64,000 nt of DNA from a virus: positions 1-64,000 of the IMG/VR virus record IMGVR_UViG_3300032360_000003. One strand, given 5' to 3'. A model generated the notes under the pieces. That model worked only from the letters and a program-made list of their open reading frames with translations, ran no database searches and was not told the origin of the DNA. Both the position numbers and the translations under genes were made by a program. Below, in pieces: positions 42,291 to 50,988 of the stretch (positions within the stretch are counted from its first letter, which is position 1; the number at the start of each line of letters is the position of its first letter).

Positions 42291-42890
42291 ATGGTTATCG
42301 GATTAAGTGGAAAGATAAGGTCTGGAAAGTCCAGAGTGGCAAAAATCTTCAAAGAGGCATTAGAAGAAAATGGAAAGACGTGCGAGATAAAGAGTTTTGC
42401 GAGTCCAATATATGAAATAGTTTCTAAATTATATAGAAGCAATAAAGAAGAAATACAAAGGGATAAAAGAGACAACATTCCAATATACATTCATACTAGG
42501 AAGTCTAATAGCGGATTGATTTTATCCAATTATCGTGAAATTCTTCAAACAATTGGTACTACAGCTAGAGATTGTGGCGATGAGAATGTTTGGGTAAATT
42601 CCCTTTTTGGTTGTGATAATGAAAAGATTATGGGTGAATTCACTTGGGCTACAGATTATTGGATTATTGATGATGTAAGATTTCCAAATGAAGCACAAAG
42701 GATTCTTGATTGCAATGGTAAACTGATACGAATAAATCGACCAGATGCCGAGGACAATAAACACGTTATAGAAAATTCTTTGAATGATTGGGATAAATGG
42801 GATTTAGTTATTGAAAATAATCATAAATCAAAGAAAAAGAGAAACAAGGAATTAACAAAAATAGTCGAGGACTTTTTAAAAGGAGAATAA
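42291..42890 (+). CDS. Deoxynucleoside monophosphate kinase-like (T4 gp1 family)
   Basis: 199 residues from ATG 42291 (TGGAG at 5 bases). P-loop GKIRSGKS (7-14), then WIIDDVRFPNEA (about 122-133) and LIRINRP, as in the T4 gp1 dNMP kinase family that phosphorylates dGMP, dTMP and hydroxymethyl-dCMP. It supplies dNTP precursors alongside the ribonucleotide reductase encoded nearby. The substrate range here is unknown. Confidence 0.75.
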   Translation: MVIGLSGKIRSGKSRVAKIFKEALEENGKTCEIKSFASPIYEIVSKLYRSNKEEIQRDKRDNIPIYIHTRKSNSGLILSNYREILQTIGTTARDCGDENVWVNSLFGCDNEKIMGEFTWATDYWIIDDVRFPNEAQRILDCNGKLIRINRPDAEDNKHVIENSLNDWDKWDLVIENNHKSKKKRNKELTKIVEDFLKGE

Positions 42891-42892
42891 AA

Positions 42893-43174
42893 ATGGATGA
42901 TAACCCATTTGTACAAGCACATGATCCCGATCTGGTGGATAAAATACGAAAGATTCTATCAGGGCCACCAAAAGAGGATGAAAAAAAAGAGCAAAAAGAA
43001 AAGGTTGATGGACGTACTAAGGTATATAAAACTACATCAACCAGATTAACAGATGGAAAGCGTAGATCAAAAGTCAATACATCATTTGATGGTCGAACCA
43101 AAGCATATAGGGAAACCGTAAAGCGTATTGAAGCACGCCGAACCAAAAAAGCTGAGAAATCAGAAGAAGACTAA
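42893..43174 (+). CDS. Small charged protein with internal repeat
   Basis: 93 residues, about half charged. DGRTKVYKTT and DGRTKAYRET are two copies of one short motif about 28 residues apart. No family recognised; possibly nucleic-acid or virion associated. Confidence 0.55.
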   Translation: MDDNPFVQAHDPDLVDKIRKILSGPPKEDEKKEQKEKVDGRTKVYKTTSTRLTDGKRRSKVNTSFDGRTKAYRETVKRIEARRTKKAEKSEED

Positions 43175-43196
43175 ATAATACAAAAGGAGAACAATC

Positions 43197-44156
43197 ATGA
43201 GTTTATGGGGAAATGTGGATAAATCAACACTGACAGGTACAGTAACAGTTGCCGGCAACAGTGCTACGGTCACTGGATCTGGTACATCGTTTACTGACGA
43301 AATTGATGTTGGTGATTTACTTATGGTTACGACAGACACCACTGCTAATAGAGTAAAGTCTATTACTAGTGATACTGTATTAACTTTGACTGCTAATTAT
43401 GCAGGGGCCGATGCTGGTGCTAGTAAAGCAGTCCATAAAAGAGAAACACCAAGAAATCTATCTATTTCAGATTCTAATGCTATTTTTGGAGTTACTACTG
43501 CTGAAACGACAGGTGGTGAAGGTATTATTGTTTCAATGTCTGTAGATAGTGGCGGAACTGGATATGCATCTGCACCAACCGTTACTGTCGCATCTGGTGC
43601 TGGAGCTGGTACTGCGGTTGTTAGTGCAACAACAGGAAAAGTTACATCAATTACTATAACAAATCAGGGAGCAAGTTATGATCCTGCACCGGCACTTGCG
43701 ATTACAGCACCTGTAGCAAAAACTTTTAATGGTGCTAGTGCAGTTGATCCAGCAACGGATCAAATTACGGTTACAGGACATAAAATGGAAACTGGTGATG
43801 AAGTAACTTTGGCTAGTAGTAATACACTTCCTACAGGACTATCTGCAGGAACTTATTATGTGATTTTTGTGGATGCTAATAATATAAAATTAGCATCAAA
43901 TGTTGACAATGCTAATAGTGGTATTGCAGTTGACATTACAGTTGACGGTTCTGGAAATAGTACTCTTACTGGTGTTACAGCAACAGCTGTGGCGACGTTG
44001 GGTTCTGGCTCACCTGCAACTGTTCAACATCCAGGCTGGGTCAAGAGAACTGTTGGAACAGGCGGTCGTGCTGGTCGGATTCAATATGAAACATTGGTAG
44101 CAATGAGTTCAATTACAGGTGAAGCAGAAGGGTCTATAGACGAATTTCCCGAATAA
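43197..44156 (+). CDS. Virion structural protein, fibre/neck-like
   Basis: 319 residues, Gly/Ser/Thr/Ala-rich beta protein. TVTVAGNSATVTGSGTSFTDEIDVGD, VSMSVDSGGTGYASAPTV and VTITNQGASYDPAP-type segments are short beta modules found in marine phage tail proteins. The C-terminus HPGWVKRTVGTGGRAGRIQYE is a shared ending of T4-like marine structural proteins. An AAAGGAG ribosome site precedes it. Confidence 0.75.
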   Translation: MSLWGNVDKSTLTGTVTVAGNSATVTGSGTSFTDEIDVGDLLMVTTDTTANRVKSITSDTVLTLTANYAGADAGASKAVHKRETPRNLSISDSNAIFGVTTAETTGGEGIIVSMSVDSGGTGYASAPTVTVASGAGAGTAVVSATTGKVTSITITNQGASYDPAPALAITAPVAKTFNGASAVDPATDQITVTGHKMETGDEVTLASSNTLPTGLSAGTYYVIFVDANNIKLASNVDNANSGIAVDITVDGSGNSTLTGVTATAVATLGSGSPATVQHPGWVKRTVGTGGRAGRIQYETLVAMSSITGEAEGSIDEFPE

Positions 44157-44174
44157 TTAAATTAAAGGTTTGTT

Positions 44175-44567
44175 ATGTTTGATGTGATTAATGATGACAA
44201 TTTTTTCTTGTACGCAGCGAAGAATTATGATAATCCTTCCTGTACAGGACTAGATGACTTTTATGAAGATCTTAATCACATTAAATATATCAAGCGTTTA
44301 TTCAATAGGTATGAAAACAAGGGAGAATTGAAGGACGGTCTAATAACCAATCACCTTCTCACTCTCTATAATATATTTGGAAATAGTACAACTACCATTT
44401 TGTTTTTTAAGTTGGAAGAATCCTATTGGTCACTATTAAAAACGTTTTTAGTAGGTTTGAATAGATTGCCTGACGTAGTTCATGGATTGGAGCAGGGTGA
44501 AATTAATACTGTAGACATACCGTTAAATCAAGAAGTTATAAAAAGGTTAAGAATACGATGGGAATAA
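44175..44567 (+). CDS. Conserved T4-like hypothetical protein
   Basis: 130 residues with YDNPSCTGLDDFYEDLNHIKYIKRL and NHLLTLYNIFGN, a pattern I associate with a conserved gene of unknown function in marine T4-like phages. Helical and soluble. Overlaps the next gene by 10 bases. Confidence 0.65.
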   Translation: MFDVINDDNFFLYAAKNYDNPSCTGLDDFYEDLNHIKYIKRLFNRYENKGELKDGLITNHLLTLYNIFGNSTTTILFFKLEESYWSLLKTFLVGLNRLPDVVHGLEQGEINTVDIPLNQEVIKRLRIRWE

Positions 44568-45076
44568 TATCAACTGGAGTAGATTATTATTTGGTGTTCA
44601 GATTTATCAAGGCTCTAGTCCAACCTTTCAACAAGACAAAAGCTTATAAGCTTGGAATTATTGATGATGAAGGTAATATATTGAAAAAGAAGCGAGAGTT
44701 GAGTGGTACTGCTGAAAAGAAAGCTTATGGTTATTTTGAGAGGATGGTATGGAATCTGAAAAAGTTGATAATGAAAGTACCTATAATTGGTAAGAGTCTT
44801 GGGAGCTTTGCAGCTGCATCTTATATGTTCTTCAAAGAAGAATATGATGACAGTGAGATAAATGTCCTAAGAGAAAAAACCTTCTTAAAATTTGTATGGG
44901 AAGATTTAGAAACCAGTGCAAAAAACTATTTAAGTGAAGTAGCACCATCAACAAGTATCAGTAGTGGTGGCATACCTAGCTTAACTGATCCTTCAATAGT
45001 ATCAAAAGCAGCACAGAAAAAGTTAATTCGGCGTAACAAAAAGAAAAAGAAAAAGAAATCGGGTCAGGTAAATTAA
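44558..45076 (+). CDS. Conserved T4-like hypothetical protein, basic tail
   Basis: 172 residues. AYKLGIIDDEGNILKK and YFERMVWNLKKLIMKVPIIGK are typical of the gene paired with the previous one in marine relatives. It ends in a Lys/Arg run (RRNKKKKKKK), suggesting DNA contact or a head-internal role. The pairing is conserved from memory only. Confidence 0.65.
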   Translation: MGIISTGVDYYLVFRFIKALVQPFNKTKAYKLGIIDDEGNILKKKRELSGTAEKKAYGYFERMVWNLKKLIMKVPIIGKSLGSFAAASYMFFKEEYDDSEINVLREKTFLKFVWEDLETSAKNYLSEVAPSTSISSGGIPSLTDPSIVSKAAQKKLIRRNKKKKKKKSGQVN

Positions 45077-45325
45077 ATGTCATTGGAACAAGAAAAAATC
45101 GAATTTAGTAAAGTTTTAGCAGAGCGTATTGGAGCAGTTAGTGACAGAGTTGACAAACTTTCTGCAACGATGGAGGAAATGCGAGACAATCATTTATATC
45201 ATATTGAACTTAGGCTGAAGGAAATAGAAACCACTTTAAAAATCTCTTGGAAGATTATTATATTTGGTGCTAGTGTTCCTGCATTTGCAAGTGCTATTTT
45301 ATCTATTTTTCAACTAATGAAATAA
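45077..45325 (+). CDS. Small coiled-coil membrane protein
   Basis: 82 residues: an N-terminal amphipathic coiled coil (about 1-50) and a C-terminal transmembrane helix (IIIFGASVPAFASAILSIF). Its stop lies 4 bases before the primase promoter. Confidence 0.6.
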   Translation: MSLEQEKIEFSKVLAERIGAVSDRVDKLSATMEEMRDNHLYHIELRLKEIETTLKISWKIIIFGASVPAFASAILSIFQLMK

Positions 45326-45328
45326 GCC

Positions 45329-45357
45329 TTGACAAACTAGTATTTTTATGGTATACT
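45329..45357 (+). promoter_or_regulatory. Sigma-70 promoter for primase
   Basis: TTGACA (45329-45334), 17-base spacer, TATACT (45352-45357), extended TGG. The start point would coincide with the primase ATG at 45364, so the message is leaderless. Confidence 0.88.
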
Positions 45358-45363
45358 ATAGGT

Positions 45364-46380
45364 ATGATACATATTGATATTAAATACATAAATACGCTAT
45401 CCGCACGTCTTAACAAGTTCCAATCAAAGGGTGATTATCTATTTCAATTCCGTTGCCCCTTTTGTGGTGATTCAAAGAGGAACCCAAATAAGGCTCGTGG
45501 ATTTTTTTATCGAAAGAATAATGATATGTTTTACAAATGTCATAATTGTGGGATAGGTAAAACAGCATCAACCTTTATTAAAGATTTTGATCCTGAGTTG
45601 CACAAAGAATATGTTATGGAAAGGTTCCGTTCTGGAGAAAATGGATTTTCAAATTACCAAAAACCAAAATTTAAATTCGAGCAACCAATTTTCAATATTA
45701 ACGAATTGGATGATTATATTACTACAGGTGATGTAATACCGATTAATAACTTAGATGATTCGCACGTGGCTAAGAAGTACCTACAAAGTAGGAAACTACC
45801 AAATCTTGATGAGCTTTATTATACAGACGATTTTAGAGAATTTGTAAATAAGCTCCTTCCTAAAAAACATGATGCTCTTGCTTCTGAAGGTCGTATTATA
45901 ATTCCATTTTATAGTAGAGAGAAGAATCTCGTTGCACTACAAGGGAGAAATCTAAATGGAAAAGGACTCCGATACATTACGATCAAAATTAGGGAAGATT
46001 TTCCTAAAATCTATGGGATGGATAAGGTGGATATTAATAAAAGGGTTTATATTCTTGAAGGGCCTTTTGATAGTATGTTTCTTCCTAATAGTATCGGTAT
46101 GGCTGGCTCTGATTGCACTGTTGCTACTGACATTTTTCATAGCGGATTAACTTTCGTTTATGATAATGAATGTAGGAATAAAGAAATAGTCAATAGAATG
46201 GAATCAGTAGTGGAGTTAGGTCATGATATTTTTGTCTGGCCAGATACCATAGAAAAAAAAGATATTAATGAAATTTTTTTATTGGGCATGAATACAAAAG
46301 AAATATTGAATTTGATAAATAGAAATACCCACAATGGATTGTCTGCAAAGATAGCTATAAATCATTGGAAACGTTGTTAA
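45364..46380 (+). CDS. gp61: DNA primase
   Basis: 338 residues (T4 gp61 342). N-terminal zinc ribbon CPFC (31-34) with CHNC (59-62), and Toprim core RVYILEGPFDSMFL (about 220) and LTFVYDNE. It makes RNA primers with gp41. The first residues (IDIKYINTLSARLNKF) match homologues, so ATG 45364 is probably the true start even though it lies about 7 bases from the promoter -10. Confidence 0.94.
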   Translation: MIHIDIKYINTLSARLNKFQSKGDYLFQFRCPFCGDSKRNPNKARGFFYRKNNDMFYKCHNCGIGKTASTFIKDFDPELHKEYVMERFRSGENGFSNYQKPKFKFEQPIFNINELDDYITTGDVIPINNLDDSHVAKKYLQSRKLPNLDELYYTDDFREFVNKLLPKKHDALASEGRIIIPFYSREKNLVALQGRNLNGKGLRYITIKIREDFPKIYGMDKVDINKRVYILEGPFDSMFLPNSIGMAGSDCTVATDIFHSGLTFVYDNECRNKEIVNRMESVVELGHDIFVWPDTIEKKDINEIFLLGMNTKEILNLINRNTHNGLSAKIAINHWKRC

Positions 46381-46390
46381 GGAGAATAGA

Positions 46391-47101
46391 ATGAAAGGTT
46401 TTATGGATTTTTTTGATACTGAGAATATATCTCATATGGATGCATATGGTATAGATAGTGATAATGTGAATTTAATCACAGAGGCAGGTTTGGCTAGATT
46501 ATTACAAAGGGTTGATACAGAAAAGAATGATTTTGTAATGATAACGGCATATAGAGCTGAATATAGTAAAGCAGAAAATATAAAAAGAAATAGAAACATG
46601 AGAAGTGAATGGAATAAGGTCAAATTAGGCCCTTATCAATTGGTCGGTCACTGGCGTGAATGTAGTATAGAAGGAACACCATATGATGCATGTCCAGAGG
46701 ATAAGTTAGTTGATGCAATTGAAAGGTCTTATTTAGTGGTAAGAACAGATGAAGTTTCCTCGAAGGATTTTTGGGAACTTGCAAATAAACTTGGAAAAGA
46801 ACACAAGCAGGATGCTATTGTCGTAAGGGTTGAAGAATATACAGGAGATGAGACTTGGGTGATAGGTGGAGCTTATAATTCAGACAGCCCTACTGTTTTT
46901 GAAAGGTATAAAAAGGTATCAATAGGACAAATAGCACAAGGTTGGTCGCAACACGTTAAGAAGATGGATGTTCCATTTACTTTTGAAGGTGTTGAAATTC
47001 CAGGCAGTAATAGTGGTAGAATGATATTTAGCAGAATAGGTTTGTCATATCCCGTAGGGAAATGGGATGATGCACGAAATTGGGAAGATATTTGTGGATA
47101 A
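46391..47101 (+). CDS. Hypothetical protein, DUF3293-like
   Basis: 236 residues. FVMITAYRAEYSKAENIKRNRNM and PYQLVGHWREC recall the ITA-Y...N...N...L / G-x-W-x-E pattern of DUF3293-type proteins; SYLVVRTDEVSSKDFWELA continues it. Function unknown. AAGGAG ribosome sites before and after place it between primase and reductase in one unit. Confidence 0.55.
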   Translation: MKGFMDFFDTENISHMDAYGIDSDNVNLITEAGLARLLQRVDTEKNDFVMITAYRAEYSKAENIKRNRNMRSEWNKVKLGPYQLVGHWRECSIEGTPYDACPEDKLVDAIERSYLVVRTDEVSSKDFWELANKLGKEHKQDAIVVRVEEYTGDETWVIGGAYNSDSPTVFERYKKVSIGQIAQGWSQHVKKMDVPFTFEGVEIPGSNSGRMIFSRIGLSYPVGKWDDARNWEDICG

Positions 47102-47113
47102 GGAGAATTAGAA

Positions 47114-49108
47114 ATGGAGAAGAATTTAGCAATACTTAGTGATTTGATACATCATATGAAATATGCTAAGTATTTGCCTGAGAAGAACAGGAGAGAAACA
47201 TACAAAGAAACGGTTGATAGAAATAAAGAAATGCATTTGGATAGATATCCAGATTTGAAAGGTGGAATTGAGGATATTTATAAAGATGTTTATAAAAAGA
47301 ATGTTATTCCATCTATGAGATCAATGCAATTCGCAGGAGATGCAATAGGTGTAAATCCTTCGCGAATGTTCAATTGTTCATACTTACCAGTACAGGATAT
47401 ATTGGCGTTTTCTGAAACAATGTTCCTACTCCTATCGGGGGCGGGAGTGGGATATAGTGTCCAGAGACATCATGTAGACAAATTACCAGAAATTAGGAAG
47501 CCTATAAAATCTCGTAGGTATTTGATACAAGATAGCATTGAAGGTTGGGCTGATGCAATAAAAGTTTTAATGAGAGCATATTTTGATAATAGGGCACTTC
47601 CATTATTTGATTATAGGTCAATACGAGATAAAGGTGCACGATTGGTTATAAGTGGTGGTAAAGCCCCTGGCCCAGAACCACTTAAAAAGTCATTGAATCA
47701 GATTCAAACCATGTTGGATAATAAAAAAGATGGCGAGAAGCTTACTCCACTTGAATGTCATGATATTCAATGTATAATTGCAGATGCAGTACTTGCTGGT
47801 GGAATTCGTAGGAGTGCACTTATTTCATTGTTTAGTATAGATGATGAAGAAATGATGGGCTGTAAATCAGCCTATGATGTACTTGAAGAAGAAATTTTAT
47901 CAGCTGAAGATGGTGTGTATAATATTCGTGTAAGTGTTTGGAAAAATGAAAAATACTATAAGACTGAAAATGTATTTTTGAATGAATCTACTTATACACA
48001 GTTCAAAGAAACTGGAAAGATTGAGTGGTATTATTTCTATCCAGAAAGAGCACGTTCTAACAATTCAATTGTAATTGCACGGCCATTAATTACTAAGGAT
48101 CTGTTTGATACAAAATGGGATGTCATCAAGTATTCTGGTTCTGGAGAGCCGGGTATGTACTTTACTAACAATGTTGAACTTGGGTCAAATCCTTGCTGTG
48201 AAATAAGTCTTAATCCATATCAATTCTGTAATTTGACATCTATTAATGTGTCTAATTTAGAATCGCAAGAGGATTTGAATAGACGTGCACGTGCAGCTGC
48301 TTTCTTGGGTACTTTGCAGGCATCATATACTGATTTTCATTATTTAAGAGCCCAATGGAAAAAGCAAACTGAAAAGGAAGCACTTCTTGGCGTGTCACTT
48401 ACAGGTATTGCATCTATAGATGAAAGTGAGTTTGATTTTACCGAAGCGGCATCTGAGGCGGTAAAAGAGAATGAGCGTGTTGCAAAATTGATTGGTATAA
48501 ATCCTGCAAAACGAGTGACTTGTATAAAGCCCGAGGGAACAGGATCACTTGTTCTGGGCACATCATCTGGTATCCATGCATGGCATAATCACTACTATAA
48601 AAGGAGAATACGCGTTGGAAAAAACGAAGCCATCTATCAATATCTATTGGAAACATTACCAGAACTTGTTGAAGATGAGAAATTCGGGCCTGGGGCGGTC
48701 ATCACAGTTCCAGTACAGGCTCCTTCACGTGCTAAGATTAGAACAGAAAAAGTCAACGAATTCCTTGATAGGGTTAAATACTTCACAAACAACTGGGTTA
48801 AGCCAGGGCATCAGTATGGAATGAATACTCACAACGTTTCTGCAACAGTTTCTATACAAGAGAAAGATTGGACTGAAGTTCGTGAGTGGTTGTGGGATAA
48901 TCAAGATTCTTTTAATGGTCTGTCGTTCTTGCCATATGACACAGGAACTTATGTGCAGGCACCATTTGAAGATATAGATGAAAATGAGTATCAGAGGTTT
49001 TCTAAATATGTACAAGAGATAAATCTTGAAAATGTTTTGGAGATGGATGATAATACAAACTTGCAAGGAGAATTAGCATGTGCAGGTGGGGCGTGTGAAA
49101 TAGTTTAA
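47114..49108 (+). CDS. nrdJ: Adenosylcobalamin-dependent ribonucleotide reductase (class II, monomeric type)
   Basis: 664 residues, resembling the Lactobacillus-type triphosphate reductase (739). MFNCSYLP (Cys88), LLLSGAGVGYSVQ, SNPCCEISLNPYQFCNL (thiyl-radical and redox Cys), KPEGTGSLVLGTSSGIHAWH and a C-terminal redox pair C656-x4-C661 (CAGGAC). It makes deoxynucleotides without an R2 subunit but needs host B12. Somewhat shorter than the type enzyme. Confidence 0.88.
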   Translation: MEKNLAILSDLIHHMKYAKYLPEKNRRETYKETVDRNKEMHLDRYPDLKGGIEDIYKDVYKKNVIPSMRSMQFAGDAIGVNPSRMFNCSYLPVQDILAFSETMFLLLSGAGVGYSVQRHHVDKLPEIRKPIKSRRYLIQDSIEGWADAIKVLMRAYFDNRALPLFDYRSIRDKGARLVISGGKAPGPEPLKKSLNQIQTMLDNKKDGEKLTPLECHDIQCIIADAVLAGGIRRSALISLFSIDDEEMMGCKSAYDVLEEEILSAEDGVYNIRVSVWKNEKYYKTENVFLNESTYTQFKETGKIEWYYFYPERARSNNSIVIARPLITKDLFDTKWDVIKYSGSGEPGMYFTNNVELGSNPCCEISLNPYQFCNLTSINVSNLESQEDLNRRARAAAFLGTLQASYTDFHYLRAQWKKQTEKEALLGVSLTGIASIDESEFDFTEAASEAVKENERVAKLIGINPAKRVTCIKPEGTGSLVLGTSSGIHAWHNHYYKRRIRVGKNEAIYQYLLETLPELVEDEKFGPGAVITVPVQAPSRAKIRTEKVNEFLDRVKYFTNNWVKPGHQYGMNTHNVSATVSIQEKDWTEVREWLWDNQDSFNGLSFLPYDTGTYVQAPFEDIDENEYQRFSKYVQEINLENVLEMDDNTNLQGELACAGGACEIV

Positions 49109-49227
49109 TGTTTGATGGCGATTTAATTAAAGTATTAGTATGGGCTTCTATATTAACATTTTGTACATTTCAATGGTTTTGTGCAGTAGTAGGATTTAAA
49201 GAAATAATTAGTTGGATAGGGGGATAA
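49108..49227 (+). CDS. Small membrane peptide
   Basis: 39 residues, ATG overlapping the reductase stop (TAATG). Hydrophobic core VLVWASILTFCTFQWFCAVVGF. Unknown function. Confidence 0.45.
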   Translation: MFDGDLIKVLVWASILTFCTFQWFCAVVGFKEIISWIGG

Positions 49228-49228
49228 A

Positions 49229-49576
49229 ATGCCAGTATATTACAATGAAGCAGATGCAAGAAAGGATTTCATCGAAAAGAGAGTAGATGATAATCCAAAC
49301 ATAACAGTCGATACTTCATATTTTTTAACTTGGCTATATGCAGATGAGATGTATGATTCAGTGGCATTCATAGCATATGAAGGGTTGATGAATGATCTTA
49401 TGAAAGAATTCCCAAATACTACTCATTCTGAAGCACTTTCTTCAATTACAGAAGTGTTTGTATCGCGAGAGAGGGCATGGGCTGATGGTTGGTCTGATTA
49501 TATAAAAAATAATCCTTTAAGGGTGAAAAAGGAGTTGATGTTAGATTATTATGATCCATCTTTACCTGATTGTTAG
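49229..49576 (+). CDS. Hypothetical protein
   Basis: 115 residues, acidic and helical, with many Tyr/Trp. No family recognised. GGGGG upstream of ATG 49229. It overlaps the next gene by 26 bases. Confidence 0.6.
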   Translation: MPVYYNEADARKDFIEKRVDDNPNITVDTSYFLTWLYADEMYDSVAFIAYEGLMNDLMKEFPNTTHSEALSSITEVFVSRERAWADGWSDYIKNNPLRVKKELMLDYYDPSLPDC

Positions 49577-50138
49577 TTTGTTGACTGCCCAACCATATCA
49601 ATTTGATGATGTTGGGTACGAATACTATAAGCCAATTATAAGTAACAATTTATTCAGGCCTTTGGGTTGGACTCTACCAGATAGATCTCCGAAGTATGAA
49701 TTGATTGCAACGATAATAGGTGAGAATTATGTTAAAGCATATGTGAGGGAAGTAAGAAATGGTAGAGATTATTTTGTTAGCGTTGGTGACACTATTGGTG
49801 ATACTATTGTTCAAAAAATTGTTAGAGGGATGGTTCGATTAGATGAAGAAGACATTAAAGGAGAAACTTTTGGACTTCTTGATACGTCATCTGCGAAAAG
49901 AGCCAAAACTCGGAAAGGAAATAGTACATCTATCAGTGGTGGAACTAGCGCTAAAGTCACTGAAAATAAAAAAGAGGATACAGGAACTAGACAAAGAACT
50001 AATAGCAGAAGAATGAGAGGTGGTGAACAATGGCAAGCACAGATACAACAATTTCAGAACGCATCTCCAGAAGAAAGGCAAAAGATGATACAGGAATTCC
50101 GAAGTCAGGGGAGGAATCGGCGAGGGAGAGGCGATTAA
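49551..50138 (+). CDS. Secreted protein with GspC/PilP-like segment
   Basis: 195 residues. Signal-peptide-like start (IHLYLIVSLLTAQ). ISNNLFRPLGW, YELIATIIGENYVKAYVRE and DYFVSVGDTIGDTIVQKI follow the pattern of the periplasmic homology region of GspC/PilP secretion and pilus proteins. The rest is low-complexity Thr/Ser then a Gln/Arg-rich tail (residues about 161-195), whose codons are shared with the start of the next gene in another frame. Confidence 0.55.
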   Translation: MIHLYLIVSLLTAQPYQFDDVGYEYYKPIISNNLFRPLGWTLPDRSPKYELIATIIGENYVKAYVREVRNGRDYFVSVGDTIGDTIVQKIVRGMVRLDEEDIKGETFGLLDTSSAKRAKTRKGNSTSISGGTSAKVTENKKEDTGTRQRTNSRRMRGGEQWQAQIQQFQNASPEERQKMIQEFRSQGRNRRGRGD

Positions 50139-50458
50139 AAAGAAAGGCAGAAGGTGAAGTTAGTATGGATGTATTGGAAGAGCAGAATGAACAAGCAATA
50201 AATGAGGAACTTTTGAAGTTGATTATGTATAGAAGTCAGAGAAAGTGGTATTCAACTATATCCATAATAGCCATTTTTGCGATGATTTTAGTACTAATGA
50301 TGATATTCATTGCAACAGAAAAAGAAATTAGTGAGGGTTGGAAAGATGTGCTTTTGGTATTAATCGGAGCATTTGTTGGAAGTTGGTCAAAAGTGATCGA
50401 TTTTTGGTTCAACAATGCAGAGCAAGATAACACTTTACTGGAGAACGCTAGTGATTAA
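50030..50458 (+). CDS. Membrane protein, holin-like
   Basis: 142 residues. A charged N-terminal half (about 1-70), then two transmembrane helices (YSTISIIAIFAMILVLMMIFI and VLLVLIGAFVGSWSKVIDFWF) and a polar end. Helix pair, GSW..VIDFWF turn and size recall small phage holins. The AGGTGG ribosome site lies inside the upstream gene; 109 bases are shared in two frames. Confidence 0.5.
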   Translation: MASTDTTISERISRRKAKDDTGIPKSGEESARERRLKRKAEGEVSMDVLEEQNEQAINEELLKLIMYRSQRKWYSTISIIAIFAMILVLMMIFIATEKEISEGWKDVLLVLIGAFVGSWSKVIDFWFNNAEQDNTLLENASD

Positions 50459-50699
50459 AGGCATCTGTTTTATGATGTGGTTAATCTTTGTTTGTTTGGT
50501 GGTAGTTAGTTGTGATTTCGCAGAGAGTGGATTAGTTAAGGAACAGGCAGTCACTTTTGAAGAAGAAATTTCATACAGACAACGGAAGGAGTTGGAATTA
50601 GAAAGAAAATTAAAGAAGGCAAACGAAACAATAGCTAAACTGGAAAGGCAATTAGAATGCAAAAACGACTTACCAGACGAGACAAATGTGAAGCAATAA
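50451..50699 (+). CDS. Small lipoprotein with coiled coil (spanin-like?)
   Basis: 82 residues from GTG 50451, chosen because GGAG lies 7 bases upstream and because it begins just at the end of the holin-like gene. Signal ICFMMWLIFVCLVVVSC with lipobox VVSC, then a coiled coil of about 45 residues. An envelope-spanning lysis role next to a holin-like gene is possible but speculative. Confidence 0.5.
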   Translation: MIKGICFMMWLIFVCLVVVSCDFAESGLVKEQAVTFEEEISYRQRKELELERKLKKANETIAKLERQLECKNDLPDETNVKQ

Positions 50700-50794
50700 A
50701 AAAACTGAAAATAGCATCACCTTTGATTGGTGGTAAATCTGGAATACTATTAAGAGAATATATTAGACAGACCACTGGAAAGGGGGGAAATTGA
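50657..50794 (+). CDS. Small basic hypothetical protein
   Basis: 45 residues overlapping the previous gene by 43 bases, Lys/Arg-rich (MQKRLTRRDK). A short frame with a TTGA overlap with the next start. Coding status is uncertain. Confidence 0.35.
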   Translation: MQKRLTRRDKCEAIKKLKIASPLIGGKSGILLREYIRQTTGKGGN

Positions 50795-50988
50795 ACATTG
50801 AGGAAATTACGAAAAAGTTGGGAATTTTAGAGATACAATTGAAACAAGTTTCGAGTTATTATATAGCACCAGATAAAGAACACACTTCTACTATGCCAGG
50901 CATTGATAATACAGCTATGGTAAATTGGAAGAAAAAACGAATGGAAGAAATAGGAAAAGAGATAGAAAATTTAAAAATGGAAAAATAA
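50791..50988 (+). CDS. Small hypothetical helical protein
   Basis: 65 residues starting with TTG, justified by GGGGGGAAA directly upstream and the TTGA overlap with the previous stop. Amphipathic helices at both ends. Unknown. Confidence 0.5.
   Translation: MNIEEITKKLGILEIQLKQVSSYYIAPDKEHTSTMPGIDNTAMVNWKKKRMEEIGKEIENLKMEK

Noticed and set aside
42233-42415. 60-codon basic frame starting right after the nucleotidyltransferase.
   Set aside because: Mostly overlaps the dNMP kinase gene in another frame and is Lys/Arg/Trp-rich shadow sequence without a ribosome site.
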